Source: CAIZGX01 sp044371675 (GTDB lineage Bacteria; Bacteroidota; Bacteroidia; Flavobacteriales_D; Sanyastnellaceae). Taken from it: 9,218 nt of DNA. Shown piece after piece: positions 1 through 7,013 of this stretch. Numbering within the stretch: the stretch's first letter is position 1; every line of letters begins with the position of its first letter. Both the position numbers and the translations under genes were made by a program. The notes beneath the pieces are model-generated. The model searched no databases. It was not told the DNA's origin and worked only from the letters and a program-made list of their open reading frames with translations. The DNA is taken from the NCBI GenBank assembly GCA_044371675.1, contig JBILTF010000136.1:1-9218 (forward strand), read 5' to 3'.

Positions 1-7
1 CCTTCAT
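1..7 (-). CDS. Possible first codons of a divergent gene (partial)
   Basis: On the minus strand an ATG begins at base 7 and reads M-K before running off the left edge. The bases just upstream (8-20) are A/T-rich, which suits Bacteroidota translation starts, and a promoter-like pattern lies further upstream at 80-109. From memory, flavobacterial genomes often have panC (pantothenate synthetase, commonly starting M-K-V) divergent from a short starch-synthase-like gene, so panC is the guess. Seven bases cannot establish this; the call rests on context only. Confidence 0.2.
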
Positions 8-30
8 TTCAGTATTTTAAGGCCAAAAAG

Positions 31-64
31 TTGCAAAATTCAAAAAAGATTTATAATATCTTTG
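31..64 (+). promoter_or_regulatory. Candidate Bacteroidota sigma-A promoter for the left operon
   Basis: TATCTTTG at 57-64 matches the Bacteroidota -7 box TAnnTTTG exactly. A TTG at 31-33 could be the -33 element, with a 23-base spacer at the upper end of the known range. Transcription would start near 70, leaving a leader of roughly 27 bases before the ATG at 97. There is no GGAGG-like site in that leader, which is normal for this phylum. The region is A/T-rich, so a chance match is possible. Confidence 0.55.
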
Positions 65-79
65 CAAACTGAATTCAGG

Positions 80-109
80 CAAACCTAAACATCTCTATGC
101 AAAAAACAA
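80..109 (-). promoter_or_regulatory. Candidate divergent promoter on the minus strand
   Basis: Read on the minus strand, bases 87-80 spell TAGGTTTG, a full match to TAnnTTTG. A TTG at 109-107 lies upstream with a 19-base spacer. Transcription would run left towards the ATG at base 7. The -33 element falls inside the first codons of the plus-strand gene. The predicted start (about 73) nearly coincides with that of the plus-strand promoter (about 70), so the two would compete for RNA polymerase if both are real. Confidence 0.35.
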
Positions 110-924
110 AAGTTCTTTTTGTAAGTCAAGAAATTTTTCCATTCACTCCGGAATCTACATTAGCGAATCAAGTTCGTCAAATCCCTCAAGCCATGCACGA
201 AAGAGGCAAAGAGACTCGCATCTTTATGCCGCGGTTTGGAAAGATTAACGAACGCAGACATCAACTACATGAAGTTATTCGCCTTTCTGGAATGAATTTG
301 ATTGTCGATGACACCGATCACCCTTTAATCATTAAGGTTGCTAGTATTCCTCAAATTCGTTTGCAAGTGTACTTCATAGACAATGAAGAGTTCTTTCATC
401 GCAAAGCCTATTTGCATGACGAAGCGGGCAAACCATTCTCAGATAACGGTGAGCGTATGATTTTCTTTTCGAAGGGAGTACTTGAAACTGTTAAAAAATT
501 AGGTTGGGCTCCTGATATCGTGCATTGCCACGGTTGGTTCTCTGCATTAATGCCACTTTATGTGAAGCATGTATTCGCAGGAGACCCTCATTTTGCTGAA
601 AGTAAAATAGTTGTTTCACTATACAAAGACGATTTCGCGGGGTCTATAGACAAGGGTCTATCTAAAAAAGTTCAATTCGACCAAATTGGACAGCAACACC
701 TTGGGGATCTTTCAACTTCGAATTATGTTAACCTAATGAAGGTTGCTCTTGCCCATGCAGACGGCGTGGTTATTCACGAGGCAGATATTAATCCAAAGCT
801 TATGGAAGAGGTAAACAACTTGAGTGTTCCTGTTCTGAAAGCTTACGAGTGCGAGGATTTTCATGGAGCTATCGATGAGTTTTTTGATACAATTCACGCT
901 GCAAAACCAATTTTGATCGACTAA
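97..924 (+). CDS. Truncated starch/glycogen synthase-like protein (GT5 N-terminal half only), probably non-catalytic
   Basis: This cytosolic protein of 275 residues resembles the N-terminal Rossmann half (Glyco_transf_5, PF08323) of starch/glycogen synthase. The order of motifs fits: KVLFVSQEIFPF at 5-16, DNEEFFHRKAYL at 95-106, SDNGERMIFFSKGVLE at 115-130, PDIVHCHGW at 139-147 and the ADGVVIHE segment at 221-228. Full synthases have about 480 residues and a second GT-B domain carrying much of the active site; here it is missing and the gene ends cleanly. The K-x-G-G-L nucleotide-sugar loop after the first strand is replaced by TPESTLAN (17-24), the usual H-x-H-D-W is H-C-H-G-W, and the T-I-H-N segment is S-L-Y-K. 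Short proteins of this type are, from memory, widespread in Bacteroidota, so this is probably a stable form, not a fresh truncation. The ATG at 97 suits the promoter. Its role is unknown; glycogen synthesis is unlikely, and co-transcription with glmS hints at envelope or sugar metabolism. Confidence 0.8.
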   Translation: MQKTKVLFVSQEIFPFTPESTLANQVRQIPQAMHERGKETRIFMPRFGKINERRHQLHEVIRLSGMNLIVDDTDHPLIIKVASIPQIRLQVYFIDNEEFFHRKAYLHDEAGKPFSDNGERMIFFSKGVLETVKKLGWAPDIVHCHGWFSALMPLYVKHVFAGDPHFAESKIVVSLYKDDFAGSIDKGLSKKVQFDQIGQQHLGDLSTSNYVNLMKVALAHADGVVIHEADINPKLMEEVNNLSVPVLKAYECEDFHGAIDEFFDTIHAAKPILID

Positions 925-927
925 CCC

Positions 928-2229
928 ATGAGGAACGTCCTCTTCTTGATTTGTGCGCTAACCTTGCTATTCTTTGGTTCTTGTAAAAAACCAACAGATT
1001 TGCAGGCAGATGGCCTTCTTCCTGAAGAAGATGTGTTGTATGCCAATCAAACTGACACGACTGCTATTACTAGCTATATCGTTCGAGAAGATACCCTTTC
1101 CACAGATGAACTTTCGGCTTGCCTTTTGGGCTCGTATACCGATGACACCTTTGGCCGCACATTAGCTAGTTTCTCAACGCAATTCGCTCTTTCCGGTGCA
1201 AATCCTAGTTTTCCAGAAGCGTTTGAAGTGGACTCTGTTATTTTCTCTGTTGCCTACACCGGTTATTCATACGGCTCTCTGGGCGAAGGATATTTATCTG
1301 TGAAAGAACTAAGCGCCGACTTGCCTAAAACAGGAAGCTTCAATAGTTCGTACAATGCGCCTGTGTTGAACGAAAATTTGTTGGCAGACGCTTCGCAAAC
1401 ATTTCAATTCAAACCTAAAACATTCTTATTCGGCACCGAAGATTCACTTGCGCCGCAATTACGTATTCCGTTAAAACCAAGTTTGGGAACCCGGTTGTTG
1501 CAACCAACAGATACAACGGTATTAGAATCTGACGAAAATTTTCAAACGTATTTCAAAGGTTTGAAAGTGGAGGCGGGTTCATACCCGATGGGTGTAGTTG
1601 CGTTGGACCTCACAAACATCAATAGCAAAATAACCGTTTACTACCGGTTCGACAACGGGGGTCTTGCGGATACTACCTTCTATGAATTCCCGGTTACTTC
1701 GGATTGTGGCAGGTATTCACGACTTCAACATTTTTATCAATATGCTACTCAGCCTGAATTACAAGGTCTAGTTACAACAGACACCCTTGCCAATCAGAGC
1801 GCGATGTATTTACAAGCTGGCGCTGGAATCAAAACTAAGCTGGTACTTCCAAACCTGTTAGATCTTCAAATGAGCGAGGGCAGAATCGTAAACAAGGCCG
1901 AATTAATTGTGCCTTACGAACCTGATTTAAGGCATGCGCCCACTTCACAAATTTTCATTTTCTATCAAAACAGTGAGGGAAATTTGGTTGCTCTTCCTGA
2001 TCAGTTCAGCGGAAACATTGGCGGAGGGGTTGAAGAATCAAACAAGAGATACCGTTTGAACATTACCCAATATGTTCAAAAAGTTATTTCGGGAGAATTA
2101 CAAAATGCCCCATTATTCATTGTGTCGGGCGCAGCTGGTGTATCTGTTAACAGAACCATAATGCACGGTCCTGAGTTTTCAGAGAATAGTGCTGAGAATT
2201 TGCGCTTGATTATTACATATTCAAACTAA
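928..2229 (+). CDS. DUF4270 family lipoprotein
   Basis: The 433 residues begin with a lipoprotein signal peptide: charged start (MRN), hydrophobic stretch at 4-16 and lipobox F-G-S-C with the lipidated cysteine at 19, followed by KKPTDL. Family-like features of DUF4270 (PF14092) follow: an L-L-P-E-E-D segment near 30-35, LLGSYTDDTFGRT at 66-78, a V-D-S-V-I-F strand at 101-106 and a closing strand L-R-L-I-I-T-Y. The body looks all-beta, and there are no membrane segments beyond the signal. No function is established for the family. The protein should sit in the outer or inner membrane leaflet facing the periplasm, or on the surface. It starts 3 bases after the upstream stop and ends 6 bases before glmS, so it is surely co-transcribed with both. 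Family call is firm; function unknown. Confidence 0.85.
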   Translation: MRNVLFLICALTLLFFGSCKKPTDLQADGLLPEEDVLYANQTDTTAITSYIVREDTLSTDELSACLLGSYTDDTFGRTLASFSTQFALSGANPSFPEAFEVDSVIFSVAYTGYSYGSLGEGYLSVKELSADLPKTGSFNSSYNAPVLNENLLADASQTFQFKPKTFLFGTEDSLAPQLRIPLKPSLGTRLLQPTDTTVLESDENFQTYFKGLKVEAGSYPMGVVALDLTNINSKITVYYRFDNGGLADTTFYEFPVTSDCGRYSRLQHFYQYATQPELQGLVTTDTLANQSAMYLQAGAGIKTKLVLPNLLDLQMSEGRIVNKAELIVPYEPDLRHAPTSQIFIFYQNSEGNLVALPDQFSGNIGGGVEESNKRYRLNITQYVQKVISGELQNAPLFIVSGAAGVSVNRTIMHGPEFSENSAENLRLIITYSN

Positions 2230-2235
2230 AAAATT

Positions 2236-4080
2236 ATGTGTGGAATCGTCGGGTATTTAGGCAATGGGCCTGTTTACGGAAAAGTTATTAAAGGGCTTAG
2301 CCGATTAGAATACCGCGGGTATGACAGCGCAGGAATGGCGTATATCGAAAATGGCGAACTCGTCGTTAAGAAATGTAAAGGAAAAGTTGTAGACTTAGAA
2401 AATGTCGTAGGCGCTGTAAAACCTCTTTCAAACATTGGAATCGGACATACTCGTTGGGCTACCCACGGTGTTCCCAATGATGCAAATGCTCACCCGCATT
2501 GCAGCGGCGATGGGAGCATAGCTTTAATTCATAACGGGATTATTGAAAATTACGCGACCATTAAACAGGAGTTAATCAATCGTGGACATGTATTTTTAAG
2601 CGATACGGACACAGAGGTTTTAGTGCACTTAATTGAAGATGTTCGTAATGCTGAAGGTGTTAGTCTATTCGAAGCCGTGAGGCTTGCGTTATCGGAAGTA
2701 CATGGAGCTTATGCTATCGTTGTTATAGACAAATCAAATTCAGATCAACTTATCGTAGCGAAGAAATCCAGTCCGTTGGTCATTGGAATTGGGGAGCACG
2801 ACGATTTCTATATCGCCAGTGACGCAACGCCAATTATCGAATACACCAAAAATGTGGTTTATTTGAATGATGAAGAGGTGGCGCGTGTAGATCGCACGAC
2901 AGGCTTAACCATTGTTAACATCGACAATAAAAGTCAAACCCCTTATATTCAAGCGTTAGAGTTAAAGCTAGAAGCCATTGAAAAAGGAGGGTATGATTCT
3001 TTCATGTTGAAAGAAATTCACGAGCAGCCTCGCAGCATTGAAGACTCCATACGTGGACGTGTAAACTTAAAAACCGGACTCATTAAAATGAGCGGAATAG
3101 ATGAGCACGAAGAGCGTTGGAAAACAGCACAAAGAATTTTAATTGTTGCGTGTGGAACGTCTTGGCACGCTGGGCTGGTTGCTGAATATTTATTTGAAGA
3201 CTTCGCTCGCATTCCTGTTGAAGTAGAATACGCCAGTGAATTTAGATATCGAAATCCGATTATCTATCCTACCGACATCGTTATCGCCATTTCGCAATCT
3301 GGAGAAACAGCGGATACACTTGCTGCTATAGAATTAGCGAAAGAACGCGGAGCGTTAATTTTCGGTGTATGTAACGTTGTTGGAAGTTCTATTTCAAGAG
3401 CCACACATTGCGGTGCATACACACATGCTGGGCCAGAAATAGGAGTAGCATCTACAAAAGCATTCACAGCTCAAGTTGTCGTTCTTTTTCAAATTGCATT
3501 GAGCGTTGCTCAAAAGCGTGGGGCTATTTCGAATGAAAGAACCGCTCGTTTAATGGCTGAGTTAGGGTCCCTCTCGTTAAAGGTTGAGCAAGTGTTGAAG
3601 ACAAATGCCATTACAGAGTCCATAGCGGCTATTTACCAGCGTTGTTCAAACGCTCTATACCTTGGAAGGGGTTATAGCTTCCCGGTGGCCCTAGAGGGCG
3701 CTTTGAAGCTTAAGGAGATTTCGTATATCCATGCTGAAGGATACCCTGCAGCAGAAATGAAGCACGGGCCTATTGCTCTTATAGATGAGAACATGCCTGT
3801 TATTGTTATTGCAACGGAGGGTGCTTCTTATGAAAAGGTAGTGAGTAATATTCAAGAAGTAAAAGCACGCAAAGGACAAATCATTGCAATCGTAACTGAG
3901 GGAGATAAAACTGTGAAAGGTATGGCTGATCACGTGATTGAAATTCCTCGTACAGATGACAGTTTAGTTCCTATCGTTTCTGTAATTCCCTTGCAGTTGT
4001 TCTCTTATCACGTCGCTATTATGCGCGGTTGTAACGTCGATCAACCACGTAATTTAGCAAAGAGCGTAACGGTAGAGTAG
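2236..4080 (+). CDS. glmS: Glutamine-fructose-6-phosphate aminotransferase (isomerizing)
   Basis: GlmS converts fructose-6-phosphate and glutamine to glucosamine-6-phosphate and glutamate in the cytosol, the first committed step to UDP-GlcNAc for peptidoglycan and lipid A. At 614 residues it is full length (E. coli about 609). The glutaminase domain (about 1-225) has the nucleophile Cys2 in MCGIVGY, RGYDSAG at 27-33, HTRWATHG at 71-78, NGIIENY at 100-106 and SDTDTE at 122-127. The first SIS domain (about 290-425) has CGTS at 306-309, SQSGET at 353-358 and ASTKAFTAQ at 405-413. The second (about 460-600) has EGALKLKE at 487-494 and KHGPIALID at 509-517, and the protein ends in the canonical NLAKSVTVE. 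Glu494, His510 and Lys609 match E. coli Glu488, His504 and Lys603. Cys2 must be exposed by Met removal, so the ATG at 2236 is certain. The 6-base gap leaves no room for a glmS ribozyme. No defect is seen. Confidence 0.98.
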   Translation: MCGIVGYLGNGPVYGKVIKGLSRLEYRGYDSAGMAYIENGELVVKKCKGKVVDLENVVGAVKPLSNIGIGHTRWATHGVPNDANAHPHCSGDGSIALIHNGIIENYATIKQELINRGHVFLSDTDTEVLVHLIEDVRNAEGVSLFEAVRLALSEVHGAYAIVVIDKSNSDQLIVAKKSSPLVIGIGEHDDFYIASDATPIIEYTKNVVYLNDEEVARVDRTTGLTIVNIDNKSQTPYIQALELKLEAIEKGGYDSFMLKEIHEQPRSIEDSIRGRVNLKTGLIKMSGIDEHEERWKTAQRILIVACGTSWHAGLVAEYLFEDFARIPVEVEYASEFRYRNPIIYPTDIVIAISQSGETADTLAAIELAKERGALIFGVCNVVGSSISRATHCGAYTHAGPEIGVASTKAFTAQVVVLFQIALSVAQKRGAISNERTARLMAELGSLSLKVEQVLKTNAITESIAAIYQRCSNALYLGRGYSFPVALEGALKLKEISYIHAEGYPAAEMKHGPIALIDENMPVIVIATEGASYEKVVSNIQEVKARKGQIIAIVTEGDKTVKGMADHVIEIPRTDDSLVPIVSVIPLQLFSYHVAIMRGCNVDQPRNLAKSVTVE

Positions 4081-4082
4081 TC

Positions 4083-4107
4083 CCAACAGGTATTTGGTTG
4101 GTCTGTT
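4083..4107. terminator. Weak hairpin between convergent genes
   Basis: The 34-base gap between glmS and the convergent OmpA-family gene holds two mutually exclusive short stems: CCAAC (4083-4087) with GTTGG (4097-4101), and AACAG (4085-4089) with CTGTT (4103-4107), the latter extendable by a G-U pair. A T-rich stretch follows at 4112-4120 on the plus strand, already inside the end of the opposing gene. It might end plus-strand transcription, but the stems are short and no clean U-tract is adjacent. Confidence 0.25.
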
Positions 4108-4114
4108 AGAGTCT

Positions 4115-6022
4115 TTATTTCTGCTTATTCAAAGCGTCCTTAACAGTAATCGGGGTAAGGCCTTCAAAAGCAACGATAAACGCGCCTTTAAATCCTGCTT
4201 TTTCTAAAACTTCTTGATTCTTTTTAGCTAAATCAAGACTTGATGTTTTACCTGCAAAATATTTGTAGGAATTATTTTGAATAATTTCTTCTACACGTGG
4301 CAACCCATTAAATTCGGGCCCTCCTTTAATTACTTTCTTGGAAGAACTTAATATTTGAACTTTGAAACTAACTGCTTCGTCACTCAATTCTTCCCAAACA
4401 ATTGTGCTGTAGCTCTCCAGATTAGATAGAATTTCAAGCTCAACCCTTCTGTTTTGCAAACGGCCTTCTTCTGAATCGTTTGAAGCTAAGGGACGGGTAA
4501 GTCCAAAGTATTCCATTTCAATACGACCACTTGAAACACCTTGAGAAACCAAATACTTTTTAACAGCCGCTGCCCTATTCTTCGAAAGAGACATGTTTAA
4601 ATCTGCTCCTCCTAAATTATCTGTATGTCCCGATACTTTTGCTTTCCAAGAATTATTGGTTTTCAAAAGCGCGGCAACAGCGGAAAGTTCTTTCTGATGA
4701 TTCGCTGGTATTTCCCATTTGTTAGTAGCAAACAAAATATTTTCTACCTTGGTTTTATCAATTAGTAAATTCGCTCCATTTGTATTTTCGACGCTCGAAA
4801 TAACCGGAACTTCCGATGCTATTGAATTCAATTTTCTTATCTCCTCCTCGACTAATTGCTCTAAGGCGGTAATTTCAGAAGATATTCGAGAAATCTCTTC
4901 GTTCACTTTCGGCTTTCCCAGAGAATAAGTATTATTTATTTCTGTGCTAATATTCTTAGACGCCTTTAGCATTAACATGATGAAATCAACAGAAAGTCCT
5001 TTAGTGTTTGAACTTGTAAGAGATTGGTCAAGTGATTTCAATCTAGACGCCAATTGTTCCAATTGTGCATTTATTATACTTCTGTCATCGAGTATCTCCA
5101 ATTCCTTTGGCAATTCTTGGACTACGGGAACAGGCTCTATTTCAACCCCTTTCTCTTCTAAGATAATTGTAAATTCATAGACATCGTCATTCAAGCCTTG
5201 TGTTTCTCGTCTACTTGAAAAATATCCGTGTGTGGGATTTTCAAAAAAGATTGCTAAATCATCTTTATCCGAATTAAAACTAATTCCTTTTGGGGAAAGA
5301 GAGTCTGATTCAAGGTAATAGATATCCAAGCCGCTAGTAGTCTTATTTCTATCTGTGGTAAAATACAATTTATTCTCTATTGCGAATGGAAAAGTTTCGT
5401 TCAAAGATGAGTTTGCAGCTGCAATATTCTTCATGCCAAACCATTCATCAAATCTATATGAAATTGAATAAACGTCCATTCCCCCGCTTCCTCCAGGTTT
5501 GTCTGAACAGAAATACAATTTGTTCTCAGCATCAGAGAAATATGGGTGGGTGACATTATAATCGAAGCTATTTATTGGAAGTGAAACCGGTTTACTCCAG
5601 CCTCTGGGACCTTTTGTTGAATAGAAAATTCCTAGTGTTCCCGCATAATTATCGAAATACTGATTACATGTAAAGAAAAGTATTTGTCCGTTTTTCCCTG
5701 AAGAAATTGGGCCGTCATGAAATTCTGAACTCATCAATAATTTAATCCCCTTTTCTTCAGAAACTAACTCTGATGGAACAAGCTTACATTGATCCACAGT
5801 ATACATATCGAAAAAAGGCTTCCCAATCGATTCATCAATGTACGGGCCTCCCTCTATCGTATCAACACTGGCGCTTACCAAGTAAAATTTTCCGTCTATG
5901 ATTCGAAGGCCAAATTCATCGGATCCAGTATTAAAGCACATTTTATTCAACGCTATCTTGTCCTGACCAAAACAATACAAGTTTGCAGCTAAAATGAATA
6001 AAAGGGCAATGAAATTTTTCAT
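4115..6022 (-). CDS. OmpA-family protein with beta-propeller repeats and a C-terminal SPOR-like domain
   Basis: Starting at the ATG at 6022 the protein has 635 residues and opens with a clean signal peptide (MKNFIALLFILAANLYCFG, cleavage probably before Gln20). A TTG 30 bases upstream would add ten polar residues ahead of the signal and is rejected. Residues 100-285 carry WD40-like (PD40) blades, seen as LYFCSDKPGGSGGMDVY (169-185), LYFTTDRNKTTSGLDIYY (219-236) and GYFSSRRETQGLNDDVY (266-282). A helical, partly coiled-coil linker covers about 305-402. The OmpA_C domain (427-532) has GHTDN at 465-469, LSKNRAAAVKKYL and NRRVELE; Asp468 and Arg483 have the spacing of E. coli OmpA Asp271/Arg286, which bind diaminopimelate, so peptidoglycan binding is expected. 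Residues 551-619 resemble a SPOR domain (FKVQILSSS, then YKYFAG, then AGFKGAFIVAF). It lies 26 bases after the SprF-like gene. Related OmpA proteins beside SprF genes often carry TPR and carboxypeptidase-regulatory domains, not evident here. Likely a periplasmic anchor for the secretion or adhesion complex. Confidence 0.85.
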   Translation of the reverse strand: MKNFIALLFILAANLYCFGQDKIALNKMCFNTGSDEFGLRIIDGKFYLVSASVDTIEGGPYIDESIGKPFFDMYTVDQCKLVPSELVSEEKGIKLLMSSEFHDGPISSGKNGQILFFTCNQYFDNYAGTLGIFYSTKGPRGWSKPVSLPINSFDYNVTHPYFSDAENKLYFCSDKPGGSGGMDVYSISYRFDEWFGMKNIAAANSSLNETFPFAIENKLYFTTDRNKTTSGLDIYYLESDSLSPKGISFNSDKDDLAIFFENPTHGYFSSRRETQGLNDDVYEFTIILEEKGVEIEPVPVVQELPKELEILDDRSIINAQLEQLASRLKSLDQSLTSSNTKGLSVDFIMLMLKASKNISTEINNTYSLGKPKVNEEISRISSEITALEQLVEEEIRKLNSIASEVPVISSVENTNGANLLIDKTKVENILFATNKWEIPANHQKELSAVAALLKTNNSWKAKVSGHTDNLGGADLNMSLSKNRAAAVKKYLVSQGVSSGRIEMEYFGLTRPLASNDSEEGRLQNRRVELEILSNLESYSTIVWEELSDEAVSFKVQILSSSKKVIKGGPEFNGLPRVEEIIQNNSYKYFAGKTSSLDLAKKNQEVLEKAGFKGAFIVAFEGLTPITVKDALNKQK

Positions 6023-6048
6023 ATCAAAATCACGATCAGCAAATATGA

Positions 6049-6993
6049 TCAATTAAAAAATCTTGTATTATTCGACGTTCCGTTTCCAATTCCAATAGAC
6101 TTAAGCTTGAGTCTTAAAACTATTTCGTGACATTGCGGGGTAACAATATTCAATTTGTTTGTAGGGTATGTATAGCTATAACCGAGATACATCCGTTTGT
6201 CCAACTCAATACCAAAAATTGCTCCAGCAGCAGCGTCATTCAGATGGAAGTTTGAGTTTGAATGGTAAATCAAACCAATGTCCAATTTGTTGTTAATTGT
6301 GAAAATCCCATTAACGTCATACGTAGAGGGTGCATTCGTTCTAAATCTCGACATTACGCTTGGGCGAAACATTACCGTTTCACCCATCTTTAAATTCAAT
6401 CCACCATATGCCAACAACCCCCCTTTAGTTTCAACGTAGTACGTTAAGTCTCCGTTCAAGGTATTGCTTACTACACGTGGTTGCGAAACTCCTATGAAAA
6501 AATTCTTGCCATGCAATAATGCCCCGAAGCCTGCATTGTAAGCAATTCCAGTAGTTAGGTTGTTCATATCAGGGTCATTCGGATCTGTGGTCTGTAATCC
6601 GCTTAGACGAACATTCAATGACCCAATTGAGGCCTTGATTCCAACAGAAAACTTGACGGTTTTAGAAACTTTAAGATGGTAAGCTAAGTTAACAGCTGAC
6701 ATATTCGATTTCATGGGGCCCGTTTCGTCCGCTATAACAGAGAAGCCAATTCCAAAATTTCTAATTGGCAAAAAGTTCCCCGATAGCGTCACGGTTCTCG
6801 GTGCTCCCGGCATGCCAACCCATTGGGTTGAAGCGAGAGTTGACACGTCAGAATATGCGTTAGCGCCTGCATGAGCTGGGTTCAATAGCAAAGCATTGAA
6901 TCTATACTGCCTGTAATTTGGATCTATTTGGGCAGTTGCAACCGATGCTGCAACTACCGTTAATAGAATTAGTGTGGCCTTTATTATTTTCAT
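6049..6993 (-). CDS. PorP/SprF family type IX secretion outer-membrane protein
   Basis: This is a 314-residue outer-membrane beta-barrel protein of the PorP/SprF family (TIGR03519). A signal peptide (MKIIKATLILLTVVAASVATA, cleavage after A-T-A at 21) is followed by the family hallmarks: DPNYRQYRFNALLLNPAHAG at 24-43, QWVGMPGAPRT at 57-67, an E-T-G-P-M segment and alternating hydrophobic strands through to the C-terminal HEIVLRL (289-295). I chose the ATG at 6993; a TTG directly before it is also in frame but unnecessary. In Flavobacterium johnsoniae SprF is needed to secrete the adhesin SprB, which has a type B sorting domain, and sprF lies just downstream of sprB. Here the gene begins 20 bases after the stop of a type B cargo gene, so by analogy it probably serves that cargo, perhaps remaining attached to hold it at the surface. 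The family is clear; which partner it serves is inferred. Confidence 0.92.
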   Translation of the reverse strand: MKIIKATLILLTVVAASVATAQIDPNYRQYRFNALLLNPAHAGANAYSDVSTLASTQWVGMPGAPRTVTLSGNFLPIRNFGIGFSVIADETGPMKSNMSAVNLAYHLKVSKTVKFSVGIKASIGSLNVRLSGLQTTDPNDPDMNNLTTGIAYNAGFGALLHGKNFFIGVSQPRVVSNTLNGDLTYYVETKGGLLAYGGLNLKMGETVMFRPSVMSRFRTNAPSTYDVNGIFTINNKLDIGLIYHSNSNFHLNDAAAGAIFGIELDKRMYLGYSYTYPTNKLNIVTPQCHEIVLRLKLKSIGIGNGTSNNTRFFN

Positions 6994-7013
6994 CAACTTA
7001 ATTGATTTAATTA

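Noticed and set aside
974..1165. Plus-strand frame inside the DUF4270 gene
   Set aside because: It is out of frame within a gene with a clear lipobox and family motifs; no start context or homology supports it.
2230..2235. glmS ribozyme or leader regulation before glmS
   Set aside because: Only six bases separate the genes; the ribozyme needs well over 100 bases of leader and is known mainly from Firmicutes.
3691..3933. Minus-strand reading frame of 80 codons inside glmS
   Set aside because: It overlaps the conserved second SIS domain of glmS; the translation is low-complexity and unlike a known protein.
4115..6022. Lipoprotein status for the OmpA-family protein because of Cys17 in the signal peptide
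   Set aside because: The residues before the cysteine (N-L-Y-C) do not fit a lipobox; signal peptidase I cleavage near residue 19 is more likely.
6050..6052. TTG start for the OmpA-family gene, overlapping the upstream stop by three bases
   Set aside because: It would put ten polar residues ahead of the signal peptide. The ATG at 6022 gives a standard signal peptide start.
6994..6996. TTG start for the SprF-like gene
   Set aside because: The next codon is ATG (6993) and gives an equally good signal peptide; ATG is preferred.
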